A stretch of 64,000 bases of DNA from Mucilaginibacter sp. OK268 (GCF_900103125.1 NZ_FNJV01000006.1:310001-374000); one strand, 5' to 3'; shown: positions 8,558 through 16,241, counted from the stretch's first letter. Notes: generated from the letters alone by a model not told the origin. Numbers and translations are program-made.

Positions 8558-8749
8558 GTTGTTATGTAAAAATACAAATATTCCTGCAATAGGTTTTGCA
8601 ATTCAAAATAAGTACAGGATAATGACAACCGTATGTCAGCAGGATTTTTGGGGATCAAAAATCTCCGCGCCGATAAGGGTCAATTTTTCGTTCCCTTTTT
8701 TTACCGATAACAACGAAACTTATAAAATTCAAACAGACCATCTTCTGAA

Positions 8750-9035
8750 AAGACTTTTTAAACCCCTTATTTTAACACTTTTCTGGTCGAAAACGATGTA
8801 AAAACGCATGATTATTACCCTGTTTAACAAAGTTTTAACGCCATTTTAACACTTTTTAACAAATTTTTGATGGGTTTTGAAAAGTTTAAAAAGTATTAAA
8901 TTATTGATTGTCAAATAACTAAATGAAAATCTGTCGATTTTTGGCTTGTTTTGTCCCTTTCATCAAACAGCCCTGCTTACAATTTTCAAAGTAAGCAGGG
9001 CTGGCCTGTGGTGTATTTAAAGATACAAAAAATAT
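8750..9035 (-). ncRNA. Copy B of the three-copy AT-rich element, candidate small RNA
   Basis: Read on the minus strand it has a TATCTTTA box (9025-9018), then 14 nt on a perfect 13-bp hairpin (CAGCCCTGCTTAC, pairing arms 8968-8980 and 8991-9003), then the AT-rich body with TTAATACTTTTTAAA and GTTAAAAAGTGTTAAAAT. It occupies most of the 535-bp gap upstream of uvrB and points toward uvrB. It could be a free RNA or part of an uvrB leader, but copy C has no downstream gene in the same direction, which favours a free element. Confidence 0.5.
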
Positions 9036-9047
9036 GGGGGATTTGCA

Positions 9048-9129
9048 ACCCCCTCTAAATCTCCCCCAAAGGGGAGACTTCAAAAAAAAGTTTTAAAGCC
9101 CTCTCCTTTGGAGAGGGTTGGGTGAGGTC
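9048..9129. repeat. C/G-rich two-hairpin repeat
   Basis: Hairpin one is CTCCCCCAAAGGGGAG and hairpin two CCCTCTCCTTTGGAGAGGG, separated by an AT-rich spacer and followed by TTGGGTGAGGTC. It is nearly identical to 11053-11136. Read on the minus strand, its right part encodes the last 12 residues of the MarR-like regulator. Confidence 0.85.
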
Positions 9130-9599
9130 AACCCAATCCGCTTAGCCCGCTCAAACATACTCAGGCGTTTCATTTGTTCTTCCACCTCGCTTATGGCCAG
9201 TAACAGGTTATTTTGGGTGGTGGTGAGCTCTGTTAGGGCTGCTATCATCAGTTCCCAAACGGGTTTCATTTGCTCAATCAGTTCCTGACCCTTTGGCGTG
9301 AGCTGGATCAGACGTTTTCTTTCATCGGTCTTATCCTTTTTAGAGCGGATCAGCTTTACTTTTTCCAGCTCCTTCAACAAGCTAATGGTAGAAGGGTGGG
9401 TGTAACCAATTTCGTTCGCAATTTCCACCACGCTCAAAACCGATCGCAGGTGCAGGGTATAGATCACCGGGAACCATTTGGGTTCAAAATCAATACTGTT
9501 GGCCTTATATATCAGCACGCCATCCTTGCGCAATAGGTCGCTAAGGCGTTGCAATCTGGTTGCAATGGCTAAAATGCCCGATTCATCTATCACATTCAT
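9093..9599 (-). CDS. MarR family winged-helix transcriptional regulator
   Basis: A 168-residue protein with the MarR fold: helix 2-3 near YTLHLRSVLSVVEIANEIGY, recognition helix THPSTISLLKELEKVKLI (about residues 68-85) and the wing KDKTDERKRLIQLTPKG, whose DxRxR core contacts DNA. It follows a GNAT gene by 15 nt on the same strand. The probable operator is the pair of overlapping 12-bp palindromes at 10131-10148, on the promoter of that GNAT gene, so autoregulation is likely. The last residues (TSPNPLQRRGL) are encoded by a C/G-rich repeat rather than by family sequence; the ancestral protein probably ended near residue 156. The ligand is unknown. Confidence 0.9.
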   Translation of the reverse strand: MNVIDESGILAIATRLQRLSDLLRKDGVLIYKANSIDFEPKWFPVIYTLHLRSVLSVVEIANEIGYTHPSTISLLKELEKVKLIRSKKDKTDERKRLIQLTPKGQELIEQMKPVWELMIAALTELTTTQNNLLLAISEVEEQMKRLSMFERAKRIGLTSPNPLQRRGL

Positions 9600-9614
9600 A
9601 TATAAACCCTGTGC

Positions 9615-10109
9615 TTAATTTGTCAAATGTAGGTGATAAAAAATGGTATCCCTGCTCATCAAGGGAAATGATTGTGGCAATTCATTTTTGGCCAGCCGGG
9701 TAAAACCATTGCGTTCATAAAAACGATGGGCCGCTTTAAATGCTTCCACAGTGCCTAAATACAGATCGGTGATCTGGTGCTGCCGGCAATAATCAATCAG
9801 TGTATCAAGCAATGATTGACCGGTGCCCCATTCTTTGCCCCGGTATGCTTGCCGTACAAACATTTTGCGGATAGCGCCGGCATGTTTGTCGAAAGCGATT
9901 AAGGCGATGGTACCCGCCAGCAGTTCGTTGTGTTTGGCTCCCCAGAAGTTGCCGCCGGTTTGATGATAGTTTTTTTCAATGTCTAACAGATCGGGTTGTT
10001 CTTCAATCGTAATAGGAACGCCAAATTCAATTTGCTGTATAGGTAAAACAACGTCAATGATCTGGTCGCTGTAATCATTAGTCAATGGGGTAATAACAAG
10101 TTTGTTCAT
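9615..10109 (-). CDS. GNAT family N-acetyltransferase
   Basis: A 164-residue Gcn5-related acetyltransferase. Motif A, which binds acetyl-CoA pyrophosphate, is RKMFVRQAYRGKEWGTGQSLL (about residues 85-105) with the R/Q-x-x-G-x-G/A pattern. The C-terminal AHRFYERNGFTRL is motif B. The start at 10109 (MNKLVITPL) is chosen because the alternative ATG at 10130 overlaps the -7 box TAGTTTTG (10135-10128). It is co-transcribed with the downstream MarR gene, and MarR-GNAT pairs often respond to a small toxic molecule; the acceptor substrate cannot be told. Confidence 0.88.
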   Translation of the reverse strand: MNKLVITPLTNDYSDQIIDVVLPIQQIEFGVPITIEEQPDLLDIEKNYHQTGGNFWGAKHNELLAGTIALIAFDKHAGAIRKMFVRQAYRGKEWGTGQSLLDTLIDYCRQHQITDLYLGTVEAFKAAHRFYERNGFTRLAKNELPQSFPLMSRDTIFYHLHLTN

Positions 10110-10127
10110 GGCAATAAAATTTACATA

Positions 10128-10148
10128 CAAAACTACGTAGTTAACTAC
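10128..10148 (-). promoter_or_regulatory. Promoter and twin palindromic operator of the GNAT-MarR operon
   Basis: On the minus strand the -7 box TAGTTTTG lies at 10135-10128. Two overlapping perfect 12-bp palindromes, AACTACGTAGTT (10131-10142) and GTAGTTAACTAC (10137-10148), cover it and its upstream side. MarR dimers bind such palindromes, so binding would occlude RNA polymerase. Direct binding is inference. Confidence 0.7.
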
Positions 10149-10179
10149 ATATATTCATAATTGAATTGTAAAAAAAATA

Positions 10180-10322
10180 TTAGAGTCAGGAATCAAGAGT
10201 CAAGAACCAAGAAAAAGGTAGAAAAAAATATCCGTTTCCTGCTGTTACACCTAAATATTCCTTAATTTGTGGCATACATTTAGCTGTTTTCTTGATTCCT
10301 GGCTCTTGATTCTTGACTCTAA
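10180..10322. repeat. Heptamer-word foldback 3 (GAGTCAA family)
   Basis: Arms 10180-10215 and 10287-10322 are 36 nt each and match at 32 positions, all four differences being transitions. The loop is 71 nt. The right arm ends 10 nt before the upp start. This is one of two copies between divergent genes rather than at a stop codon. Confidence 0.85.
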
Positions 10323-10332
10323 ATCTAAAAGC

Positions 10333-10977
10333 ATGATCTTTATTCTCAACAAAACCAATACCATTGCTAACCAGTTTTTGGCCGAACTAAGGGATGCGGA
10401 TATTCAGCAGGATAAAGCGCGCTTTAGGTATAACCAGGAAAAACTGGGGCAGATACTGGCCTATGAGCTCAGTAAAACACTCTCTTATGAAGCCAAAGAA
10501 GTGCATACCTCATTAGGTACGGCCACGGTAAGTGTGCCTGTTGATCAGCCGGTACTGGGGACTATTCTGCGTGCCGGTTTGCCCTTTCACCAGGGTTTTA
10601 TCAATTATTTTGATCAATCAGCATCGGCATTTATTACCGCTTATCGGAAAGTAAAGCGTACCGGTGATTTTGTGATCCAGATTGACCATATCTCCACCCC
10701 GAACCTCGACGATAAAATATTTATCCTGTGCGATACCATGCTGGCCACCGGGCAAAGTATCGTAGTGGTATGCAAGGAATTGATGGCCCAGTATAAAATA
10801 AAAGAACTGCATATAGCTGCCGTAATAGCCAGTACCGAAGGCGTGGCGCATGTACGGGCAAATCTGCCTAAAGCAAAATTATGGCTCTGCGCTATTGATG
10901 ATGAAATGACCAGCAAAGCCTACATCGTACCCGGCCTGGGTGATGCCGGCGACCTGGCTTTTGGGGAAAAGGCTTAG
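10333..10977 (+). CDS. upp: Uracil phosphoribosyltransferase
   Basis: A 214-residue type I phosphoribosyltransferase that makes UMP from uracil and PRPP in pyrimidine salvage. The PRPP-binding loop is DTMLATGQS (about residues 135-143), the TILRAGLPF segment is the pyrophosphate loop, and the C-terminal IVPGLGDAGDLAFG binds uracil, as in all Upp proteins. An in-frame ATG at 10267 would add residues encoded by a repeat arm and is rejected; the family N-terminus fits ATG 10333. The gene is divergent from the GNAT-MarR operon. Confidence 0.95.
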   Translation: MIFILNKTNTIANQFLAELRDADIQQDKARFRYNQEKLGQILAYELSKTLSYEAKEVHTSLGTATVSVPVDQPVLGTILRAGLPFHQGFINYFDQSASAFITAYRKVKRTGDFVIQIDHISTPNLDDKIFILCDTMLATGQSIVVVCKELMAQYKIKELHIAAVIASTEGVAHVRANLPKAKLWLCAIDDEMTSKAYIVPGLGDAGDLAFGEKA

Positions 10978-11035
10978 TTGGATTTCGAGATTAGAGGAGG
11001 AATAGTTTAATTTTGTCTACGTATTCACAAAAACG

Positions 11036-11159
11036 CGTCATTGCGAGGTAAGCACCCCCTCTAAATCTCCCCCAAAGGGGGAGATTTCAAGAAAGAGTTT
11101 TAAAGCCCTCTCCAAAGGAGAGGGTTGGGTGAGGTCTTGCTTCGTACCTCGCAATGACG
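11036..11159. repeat. GTCATTGCGAG palindrome interrupted by a C/G-rich repeat
   Basis: The outer arms CGTCATTGCGAGGTA (11036-11050) and TACCTCGCAATGACG (11145-11159) are perfect 15-nt inverses. Between them sits a complete copy of the C/G-rich two-hairpin repeat (11053-11136). The nesting implies that the inner repeat arrived after the outer one. Confidence 0.85.
11053..11136. repeat. C/G-rich two-hairpin repeat, nested copy
   Basis: Same unit as 9048-9129: hairpin CTCCCCCAAAGGGGGAG, AT-rich spacer, hairpin CCCTCTCCAAAGGAGAGGG, then TTGGGTGAGGTC. It lies inside the palindrome 11036-11159. Confidence 0.85.
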
Positions 11160-11177
11160 TGATGGCAAAACATCCAA

Positions 11178-11873
11178 ATGAACAAGTACAAACACATCTT
11201 CTTTGATCTCGACCATACCATCTGGGATTTTGATAAAAACGCAGAAGAAACGCTGCACGAGCTTTTTGTACTGCACCGTTTACAGGAGGTCGGTTTACCA
11301 TCGGCCGATCTGTTTATCGAAACCTATACCCGTAATAACCACGAGCTTTGGGCGCAATACCATACGGGTGTTATCACTAAGGAACAGTTGCGTGATGCCC
11401 GTTTTAAAAGAACTTTTATACAGCTTGGTCTGCACCCAGACCTGATCCCGGTCGACTTTGAGGACGCGTATGTAAGGCTTTGCCCTACCAAAACCAACCT
11501 GTTCCCGCACGCGCACGAAACTTTACAGTACCTGCAGGGTAAATATACGCTGCACCTCATCTCCAACGGGTTTAAAGAATCGCAGCAGTTAAAGATCTCG
11601 GGTACCAACCTCGGCGGATATTTTCAAAACATTATTGTATCCGAAGATATTGGGGTAAATAAACCTGATAAGGCCATATTTGAATACGCGGTTAAGCTGG
11701 CGAGTACCACTAAGGCTGAAAGTGTGATGATAGGGGATAGTTTAGAAGCTGACATTTACGGAGCGCTCCATTATGGAATGGATGCTATCTTCTTTAATCC
11801 CTTTAACGCGCCAAAACCCGATGATGTGCTCTTGCAAATTACTCATTTAAAAGAGCTAACTTTATTGTTATGA
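11178..11873 (+). CDS. HAD-family pyrimidine 5'-nucleotidase, YjjG-type
   Basis: A 231-residue haloacid-dehalogenase phosphatase. Motif I is FFDLDHTIWDFD with nucleophile Asp10 and Asp12, motif II HLISNG (about residues 128-133), and motifs III/IV VNKPDKAIF and MIGDSLEADI. The WDFD after motif I and the helical cap are typical of YjjG, which dephosphorylates non-canonical and other pyrimidine nucleoside monophosphates. Its neighbour upp works in pyrimidine salvage, which fits without proving the substrate. The stop codon overlaps the start of the DinB-like gene (ATGA at 11870-11873), so the two are translationally coupled. Confidence 0.85.
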   Translation: MNKYKHIFFDLDHTIWDFDKNAEETLHELFVLHRLQEVGLPSADLFIETYTRNNHELWAQYHTGVITKEQLRDARFKRTFIQLGLHPDLIPVDFEDAYVRLCPTKTNLFPHAHETLQYLQGKYTLHLISNGFKESQQLKISGTNLGGYFQNIIVSEDIGVNKPDKAIFEYAVKLASTTKAESVMIGDSLEADIYGALHYGMDAIFFNPFNAPKPDDVLLQITHLKELTLLL

Positions 11874-12382
11874 GCATTGCCAAAGAGCTTAGGGGCATTG
11901 AAACCGCGCTGAATAATTACCGCGAACAGCTGGATATAATTCCTGATGAACTATTTGCCGAAACTCCGGAAGAGGGCCACTGGTCGTGTGCCGAGGTTTA
12001 CAGCCATGTGATGCAGATAACTCTTCGCTCGTGCATAGCTATTGAGCGTTGTGCCCACAGTAACTGTCCGCCCACTAAAAAAGGCCCAAGTTTACAAGGG
12101 CACTTTACGTTGCTTTTTGGTTGTTTCCCGCCCGTAAAGATCAAAATGCTGGATATCATGAATGTAGAGAAGATCAGTAAGGAGGATGCCCGCAACCTGA
12201 TCATCAAATGCCGTAAACGGATAGAGGATATTGCCCCGATCATAGCAAAGGCCCCGCCCGATGTACGTTACGGGCATCCGCGTTTAGGTATGCTTAATGC
12301 CAAGCAATGGCTTAAGTTTACCCGGATACATTTATTACGCCATTTAAAACAGTTGGAGCGGATCAAAAGGAAATTTAATTAG
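11870..12382 (+). CDS. DinB-like four-helix-bundle protein
   Basis: A 170-residue protein of the DinB/YfiT superfamily, metal-binding four-helix bundles often acting as thiol S-transferases. The pattern HWSCAEVYSHVMQ (about residues 36-48) and the C-terminal THIHLLRHLKQLERIK-like HLLRH motif supply the histidine triad expected for metal binding. No substrate can be assigned. It overlaps the HAD gene by 4 nt and ends a two-gene operon, followed by a GTCA-type palindromic repeat. Confidence 0.75.
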   Translation: MSIAKELRGIETALNNYREQLDIIPDELFAETPEEGHWSCAEVYSHVMQITLRSCIAIERCAHSNCPPTKKGPSLQGHFTLLFGCFPPVKIKMLDIMNVEKISKEDARNLIIKCRKRIEDIAPIIAKAPPDVRYGHPRLGMLNAKQWLKFTRIHLLRHLKQLERIKRKFN

Positions 12383-12422
12383 CCAATGAAAAGGCATCAA
12401 TAAATAAGGAGTTAAAAGGAGG

Positions 12423-12500
12423 CTGTCACCCTGAGCTCCGTCGAAGGGTAGAGCGCAGAGGCCTGCCCACCATGCTTCGACGGGGCTCAGCATGACACCT
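12423..12500. repeat. GTCA...TGAC palindromic repeat, CTGAG/TCGAAG subtype
   Basis: The left half TGTCACCCTGAGCTCCGTC and right half GACGGGGCTCAGCATGACA are imperfect inverses. Each half contains its own small hairpin (CCCTGAG...GAAGGG, ATGCTTCG...). It follows the DinB-like gene and may end that transcript. Confidence 0.75.
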
Positions 12501-12644
12501 TTTTGGAATAGCTGCCAATGATGGGCAGGGTGAGGCAGAGGAGGTTAAAAGAAAATTTGCACTACCAACGTAACCTTTTACATTTAACAGAGTCTTAACA
12601 GTAAGATAATTTAGTTTACCGACATTTGTTAAAATCATTTCACA

Positions 12645-12755
12645 ATGAATTTTGAGTATGCGTATTTGGTTGTTATAAGTTTGTTGCTCCTGGTTGGGGC
12701 CTTCTATATCAGCCCTTATGAACTGAATGTTAATGAAGACGAAGACGACGAGTAA
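12645..12755 (+). CDS. 36-residue single-pass membrane protein
   Basis: A short ORF beginning MNFEYAYLVVI with one hydrophobic helix (about residues 6-22) followed by YISPYELNVNEDEDDE, an acidic tail. Hydrophobic start, clean acidic cytoplasmic-type end and position alone in a gap between two genes argue for a real small membrane protein. I recognise no family. Coding status needs conservation evidence. Confidence 0.5.
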   Translation: MNFEYAYLVVISLLLLVGAFYISPYELNVNEDEDDE

Positions 12756-12830
12756 TCGTTTGTTAATCATTTCAACTATATATATTAACCGGCAGCGCCT
12801 GCCGGATGAGCAATTAACCCCTCTATTTTA

Positions 12831-13685
12831 ATGTCAAAACGTGAAGTTGATATCGTAGTAATATCTGACGTGCACCTGGGTACATACGGTTGCCATGCCA
12901 AAGAATTACTGAAGTATTTAAAAAGCGTCAAGCCCAAAATGCTGATCCTTAATGGCGATATTATTGATATCTGGCAGTTTAGTAAATCGTACTGGCCCGA
13001 GGCACACATGAAAGTGGTGCGCCGCATACTCAAATTTGTTACCGATGGCATACCCGTGCATTACCTCACTGGTAACCACGACGAAATGCTCCGTAAATTC
13101 ACCGATTTTAACCTGGGATCGTTTCAGCTGCTCAATAAAATCGTACTCAATATCGATGGTAAAAAAGCCTGGATCTTTCATGGCGATATATTTGACGTAA
13201 CCATGCAGCACTCCAAATGGCTGGCCAAGCTGGGAGCCGTAGGTTATGACAGTCTTATCCTGATCAACAGTTTTGTTAATTGGTTTTTAACGGCTTTGGG
13301 TCGTCAAAAAATGAGCTTTTCGCAAAAAGTAAAGGCCAGTTTTAAAGAGGCTGTAAAATTTATCAATCAGTTTGAACAAACCGCGGCCGACCTGGCTGTG
13401 GACAAAAACTATCAATATGTTATTTGCGGGCATATTCATCATGCCGAGATCAGAACTATCGAGAACACCGAAAAAACAGGTTCTGTATTATACCTCAATT
13501 CGGGCGACTGGGTGGAGAGCCTTACCTCGCTGGAGTATTATAACGGAGAATGGACCATATTTAAATATAATCCCGACGACTTTAAAACCGACACCGACGA
13601 CGATGATAAAACCGACGCCGAAGACCTGGACGCCAAGATGGATGTAAAAAGTTTACTCGAACGTTTTAAACAGGAACCTCACTGA
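12831..13685 (+). CDS. LpxH-like UDP-2,3-diacylglucosamine diphosphatase / metallophosphoesterase
   Basis: A 284-residue calcineurin-type phosphoesterase. Metal ligands are visible in DVHLG (Asp13, His15), NGDIID (Asp43), GNHDE (Asn82, His83), a middle HGD and the C-terminal GHIHHAE. The family in Bacteroidetes is annotated as UDP-2,3-diacylglucosamine diphosphatase (LpxH-like), releasing UMP and lipid X in lipid A synthesis. The last 30 residues are a highly acidic extension (TDTDDDDKTDAEDLDAK). The protein is longer than E. coli LpxH (240 aa). A foldback repeat begins 5 nt after the stop. Confidence 0.8.
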   Translation: MSKREVDIVVISDVHLGTYGCHAKELLKYLKSVKPKMLILNGDIIDIWQFSKSYWPEAHMKVVRRILKFVTDGIPVHYLTGNHDEMLRKFTDFNLGSFQLLNKIVLNIDGKKAWIFHGDIFDVTMQHSKWLAKLGAVGYDSLILINSFVNWFLTALGRQKMSFSQKVKASFKEAVKFINQFEQTAADLAVDKNYQYVICGHIHHAEIRTIENTEKTGSVLYLNSGDWVESLTSLEYYNGEWTIFKYNPDDFKTDTDDDDKTDAEDLDAKMDVKSLLERFKQEPH

Positions 13686-13690
13686 GGCAC

Positions 13691-13784
13691 AGTATCAAGT
13701 AGTCAGTATCAAGTATCACGACTTTAAACGGATATTTTACAGTCGGCAAGAAATCTTGATACTTGATACTGACTACTTGATACT
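13691..13784. repeat. Heptamer-word foldback 4 (GTATCAA family), perfect arms
   Basis: Arms 13691-13718 and 13757-13784 are perfect 28-nt inverse complements, made of the 7-nt words GTATCAA, GTAGTCA, GTATCAA, GTATCA. The 38-nt loop is unique. The same words recur only in foldback 14 (46324-46405). Confidence 0.9.
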
Positions 13785-13789
13785 AATTA

Positions 13790-14013
13790 CTAACTTGACC
13801 CCCGCTATAAAAACTGTGAAATATGATGCTTGAAACTGTAACAGAAATGGAACTTCTGCCATCTCAGTTAAAAGGTTAAACCAAGCTTGCTATCATGATA
13901 GCTTCGGCACAGTTAAAAAACGAACATACTACTAATGAAACCATTATGAGCTTACGCTCACAAATTAAGAGCTCATAATAGCTTCATCTCAGTATAAAAA
14001 ACGAATAATATCG
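13790..14013 (+). promoter_or_regulatory. Promoter and structured leader of the downstream glycosyltransferase gene
   Basis: The TAACTTGA box at 13791 is followed by a leader of about 200 nt. It contains a perfect 14-bp palindrome GCTATCATGATAGC (13889-13902) and a 10-bp stem ATTATGAGCT (13943-13952) with AGCTCATAAT (13970-13979). Three related segments of the form CAGTTAAAAAACGAA start at 13865, 13910 and 13990. No known riboswitch is recognised. Confidence 0.4.
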
Positions 14014-15000
14014 ATGAAAATACTTTTTGCCATACAGGGAACCGGTAACGGACATATAAGCCGGGCTCGTGAAATTGTGCCTTTATTACAGCAATATGGC
14101 GAGGTTGACCTATTAATAAGCGGTACCGAAGCTGAGGTTTCCTTGTCGCAACCCCTTAAATACCGTTTCCACGGCTTTAGTTTTGTATTTGGCAAAAAGG
14201 GAGGAGTGGATAACTGGGCTACGTTTAAAATTATGAACCTGCCCCAGCTTTGGCGCGATATGCACAGTCTGCCGCTGGATCATTACGACCTGATCATTAA
14301 TGATTTTGAACCGGTAAGCGCCTGGGCTTGCCGCCTGCAAAAAGTGCCTTCGGTATCATTAAGTCACCAGTGTTCCTTTGTATCGCCCAATACACCCCGG
14401 CCCAAAAAGTGGAATTATGCCGAATGGCTATTCAAATATTATTCACCAACCACGCACCATGTGGGTTTCCACTTTGAGCGTTATGCCGATTTTATCCATA
14501 CCCCGGTGATCAGGAGCGGCATCCGTGAAATGGAAACAGCCAACCTGGGACATTATTCCGTTTATCTGCCGGCTTATGACGATAAAACACTGCTGAAGCA
14601 TTTAAGCCAGACCGAAGCCAAATGGCAGATATTTTCAAAACGCCAGAAAACACCATACCGTTCGGGCAATGTCGAGATCTTCCCGGTAAATAACGAGGCT
14701 TTTAATACCAGCCTGGCCAATTGCGAAGGATTGCTTACCGGCGGAGGTTTTGAAGGTCCGGCCGAAGCATTGTTCCTGAAAAAAAAGGTGCTTATGATAC
14801 CCATGAAGGGGCAATACGAACAGCAATGCAACGCCCTGGCAGCATCAAAACTGGGCGTGCCGGTGGTTAATGAGATCAATGATAAGTTTGCCGGCCATCT
14901 GAATAACTGGATCCAGGACGATAAAAAGGTGATCGTCGATTTCCCCAATGAAACCGCCCAAATTGTCGACGATCTGGTAAAGCGGTACGCGAGGAAATAG
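14014..15000 (+). CDS. MJ1255/VC2487-type glycosyltransferase
   Basis: A 328-residue GT-B protein. The N-terminus ILFAIQGTGNGHISRAREIV is the GxGNGH-type nucleotide-sugar loop seen in MurG-like enzymes, and LLTGGGFEGPAEALFLKKKVLMIP (about residues 230-255) is the C-terminal donor site. These features, and the length, match the MJ1255/VC2487 family of predicted glycosyltransferases. Its position after an LpxH-like gene suggests an envelope glycan or lipid acceptor, but that is inference. A long leader with three repeated segments precedes it; a foldback repeat follows the stop by 10 nt. Confidence 0.8.
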   Translation: MKILFAIQGTGNGHISRAREIVPLLQQYGEVDLLISGTEAEVSLSQPLKYRFHGFSFVFGKKGGVDNWATFKIMNLPQLWRDMHSLPLDHYDLIINDFEPVSAWACRLQKVPSVSLSHQCSFVSPNTPRPKKWNYAEWLFKYYSPTTHHVGFHFERYADFIHTPVIRSGIREMETANLGHYSVYLPAYDDKTLLKHLSQTEAKWQIFSKRQKTPYRSGNVEIFPVNNEAFNTSLANCEGLLTGGGFEGPAEALFLKKKVLMIPMKGQYEQQCNALAASKLGVPVVNEINDKFAGHLNNWIQDDKKVIVDFPNETAQIVDDLVKRYARK

Positions 15001-15010
15001 GTTTTTTGGG

Positions 15011-15185
15011 GGAGCAAGGATTTTTGGAACAAAGAGCAAGGACAAAAGAAAAATCATGCTAATCGCTGAATTCAGCTTATCAAGAGTCAAACATTTAGAA
15101 ATCCTTACTCCAAAAATCCTTGCTCTTTGCTCCAAAAATCTTTGTTCTAAAAGTCCTTGATCTTTGTTCCAAAAATCCTTGCTCC
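15011..15185. repeat. Heptamer-word foldback 5 (GGAGCAA/GGATTTTT family)
   Basis: Arms 15011-15043 and 15153-15185 (33 nt) match at 32 positions. The loop region 15103-15152 holds two further degenerate copies of the right-arm words, so the right side is a longer array. No other copy of this word family is in the window. Confidence 0.85.
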
Positions 15186-15221
15186 AAAATTCTTAGTTTT
15201 ACGCCGCAAATAACGTCTTTG

Positions 15222-16208
15222 ATGATCAATCTTTTCAGAACCTTTAATCCATTCAATGCTTTATGGCTAATCATCGTACTGTTTTTGTCGCGTGTGGGTT
15301 ATTTGTTTCATGTTCCCGATAAGCTGGAGTTCATTTTTGTAGAGCCCTTTGCCCGCCTATTGGTGCCGGTTGCTTATGAATACGCGCTTTCGCCGGTTTT
15401 AAATATTTTTTTAGCCGCGGTACTGGTTTTTATACAGGCACTGTTATTAAATTATCTCATCAACTTTCATAATTTACTGGGCAAGCCTACATTTTTGCCG
15501 GCGTTGATGTATGTTACCCTTTCGGGTTTATTTGCCCCATTCCTGATATTGAGCGCCCCGCTGATCTGTAATTTCCTGCTGATATGGATGTTGTTTAAGC
15601 TGTTTAGCCTGTACAAAGGCGAGGATGCTAAATCAACGGTATATGATCTGGGCATGATCGTAGCCCTGGGTTCGCTCATCTATTTCCCCTTTATTTATCT
15701 GTTTTTGTCTATCTGGATAGCGCTGGTGCTTTTTAAACCTTTCAATTGGCGCGAATGGATAGCCGGAATATTAGGATATGCCACAGTATTTTTCTTCCTG
15801 GCAGTTTTTTATTACCTCAATGATCGTATTAAAAACTTTGGCAACATCTGGCTGCCCTTAGGAACCAAATTTCCGGATCATATCAGCATCAACTCCTATA
15901 ATTACCTGCTGCTTATCCCGGTAATCATGATCCTGGTGCTTTGTTTTTTTAAATTACGGCAAAACTTCTTTAAAAGTTATGTGCAAACCCGTAAGTCGTT
16001 CCAGTTATTATTCCTTATTTTTCTGATCACCGCTTTTTCATTTTATGTAAACGCGGCCTTCCATTTGAATCACTTTTTGTTATGTGTGGCCCCTGTCGCA
16101 GTGTTTTTTGCCTACTTTTTTTTGTATGCAACCCGTAAATGGTTTTATGAAAGCTTGTTCTTATTGCTGCTAATCAGCATTATCTACTTTCAGTTTAACA
16201 AATTTTAA
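15222..16208 (+). CDS. DUF6427 family membrane protein
   Basis: A 328-residue protein with about nine or ten membrane helices spread over its whole length and no soluble domain. The pattern, with NWREWIAGILGYATVFF around residue 180, fits the Bacteroidetes family DUF6427, of unknown function. The ATG at 15222 is used; an in-frame ATG at 15120 would add 34 residues encoded by the foldback repeat array. The gene precedes purQ by 45 nt. Confidence 0.75.
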   Translation: MINLFRTFNPFNALWLIIVLFLSRVGYLFHVPDKLEFIFVEPFARLLVPVAYEYALSPVLNIFLAAVLVFIQALLLNYLINFHNLLGKPTFLPALMYVTLSGLFAPFLILSAPLICNFLLIWMLFKLFSLYKGEDAKSTVYDLGMIVALGSLIYFPFIYLFLSIWIALVLFKPFNWREWIAGILGYATVFFFLAVFYYLNDRIKNFGNIWLPLGTKFPDHISINSYNYLLLIPVIMILVLCFFKLRQNFFKSYVQTRKSFQLLFLIFLITAFSFYVNAAFHLNHFLLCVAPVAVFFAYFFLYATRKWFYESLFLLLLISIIYFQFNKF

Positions 16209-16241
16209 CTTTTACATTCGTTCAAATTTCAACGGTTATAT

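Noticed and set aside
10267..10332. N-terminal extension of Upp
   Set aside because: Encoded by the right arm of a foldback; the Upp family begins at ATG 10333.
13691..13784. Possible CRISPR-like array
   Set aside because: The repeated words are only about 7 nt, have no spacers of constant length, form inverted and not direct arrays, and no cas gene is present.
15120..15221. N-terminal extension of the DUF6427 protein
   Set aside because: These codons are the word array of a foldback repeat; ATG 15222 gives a normal membrane-protein start.
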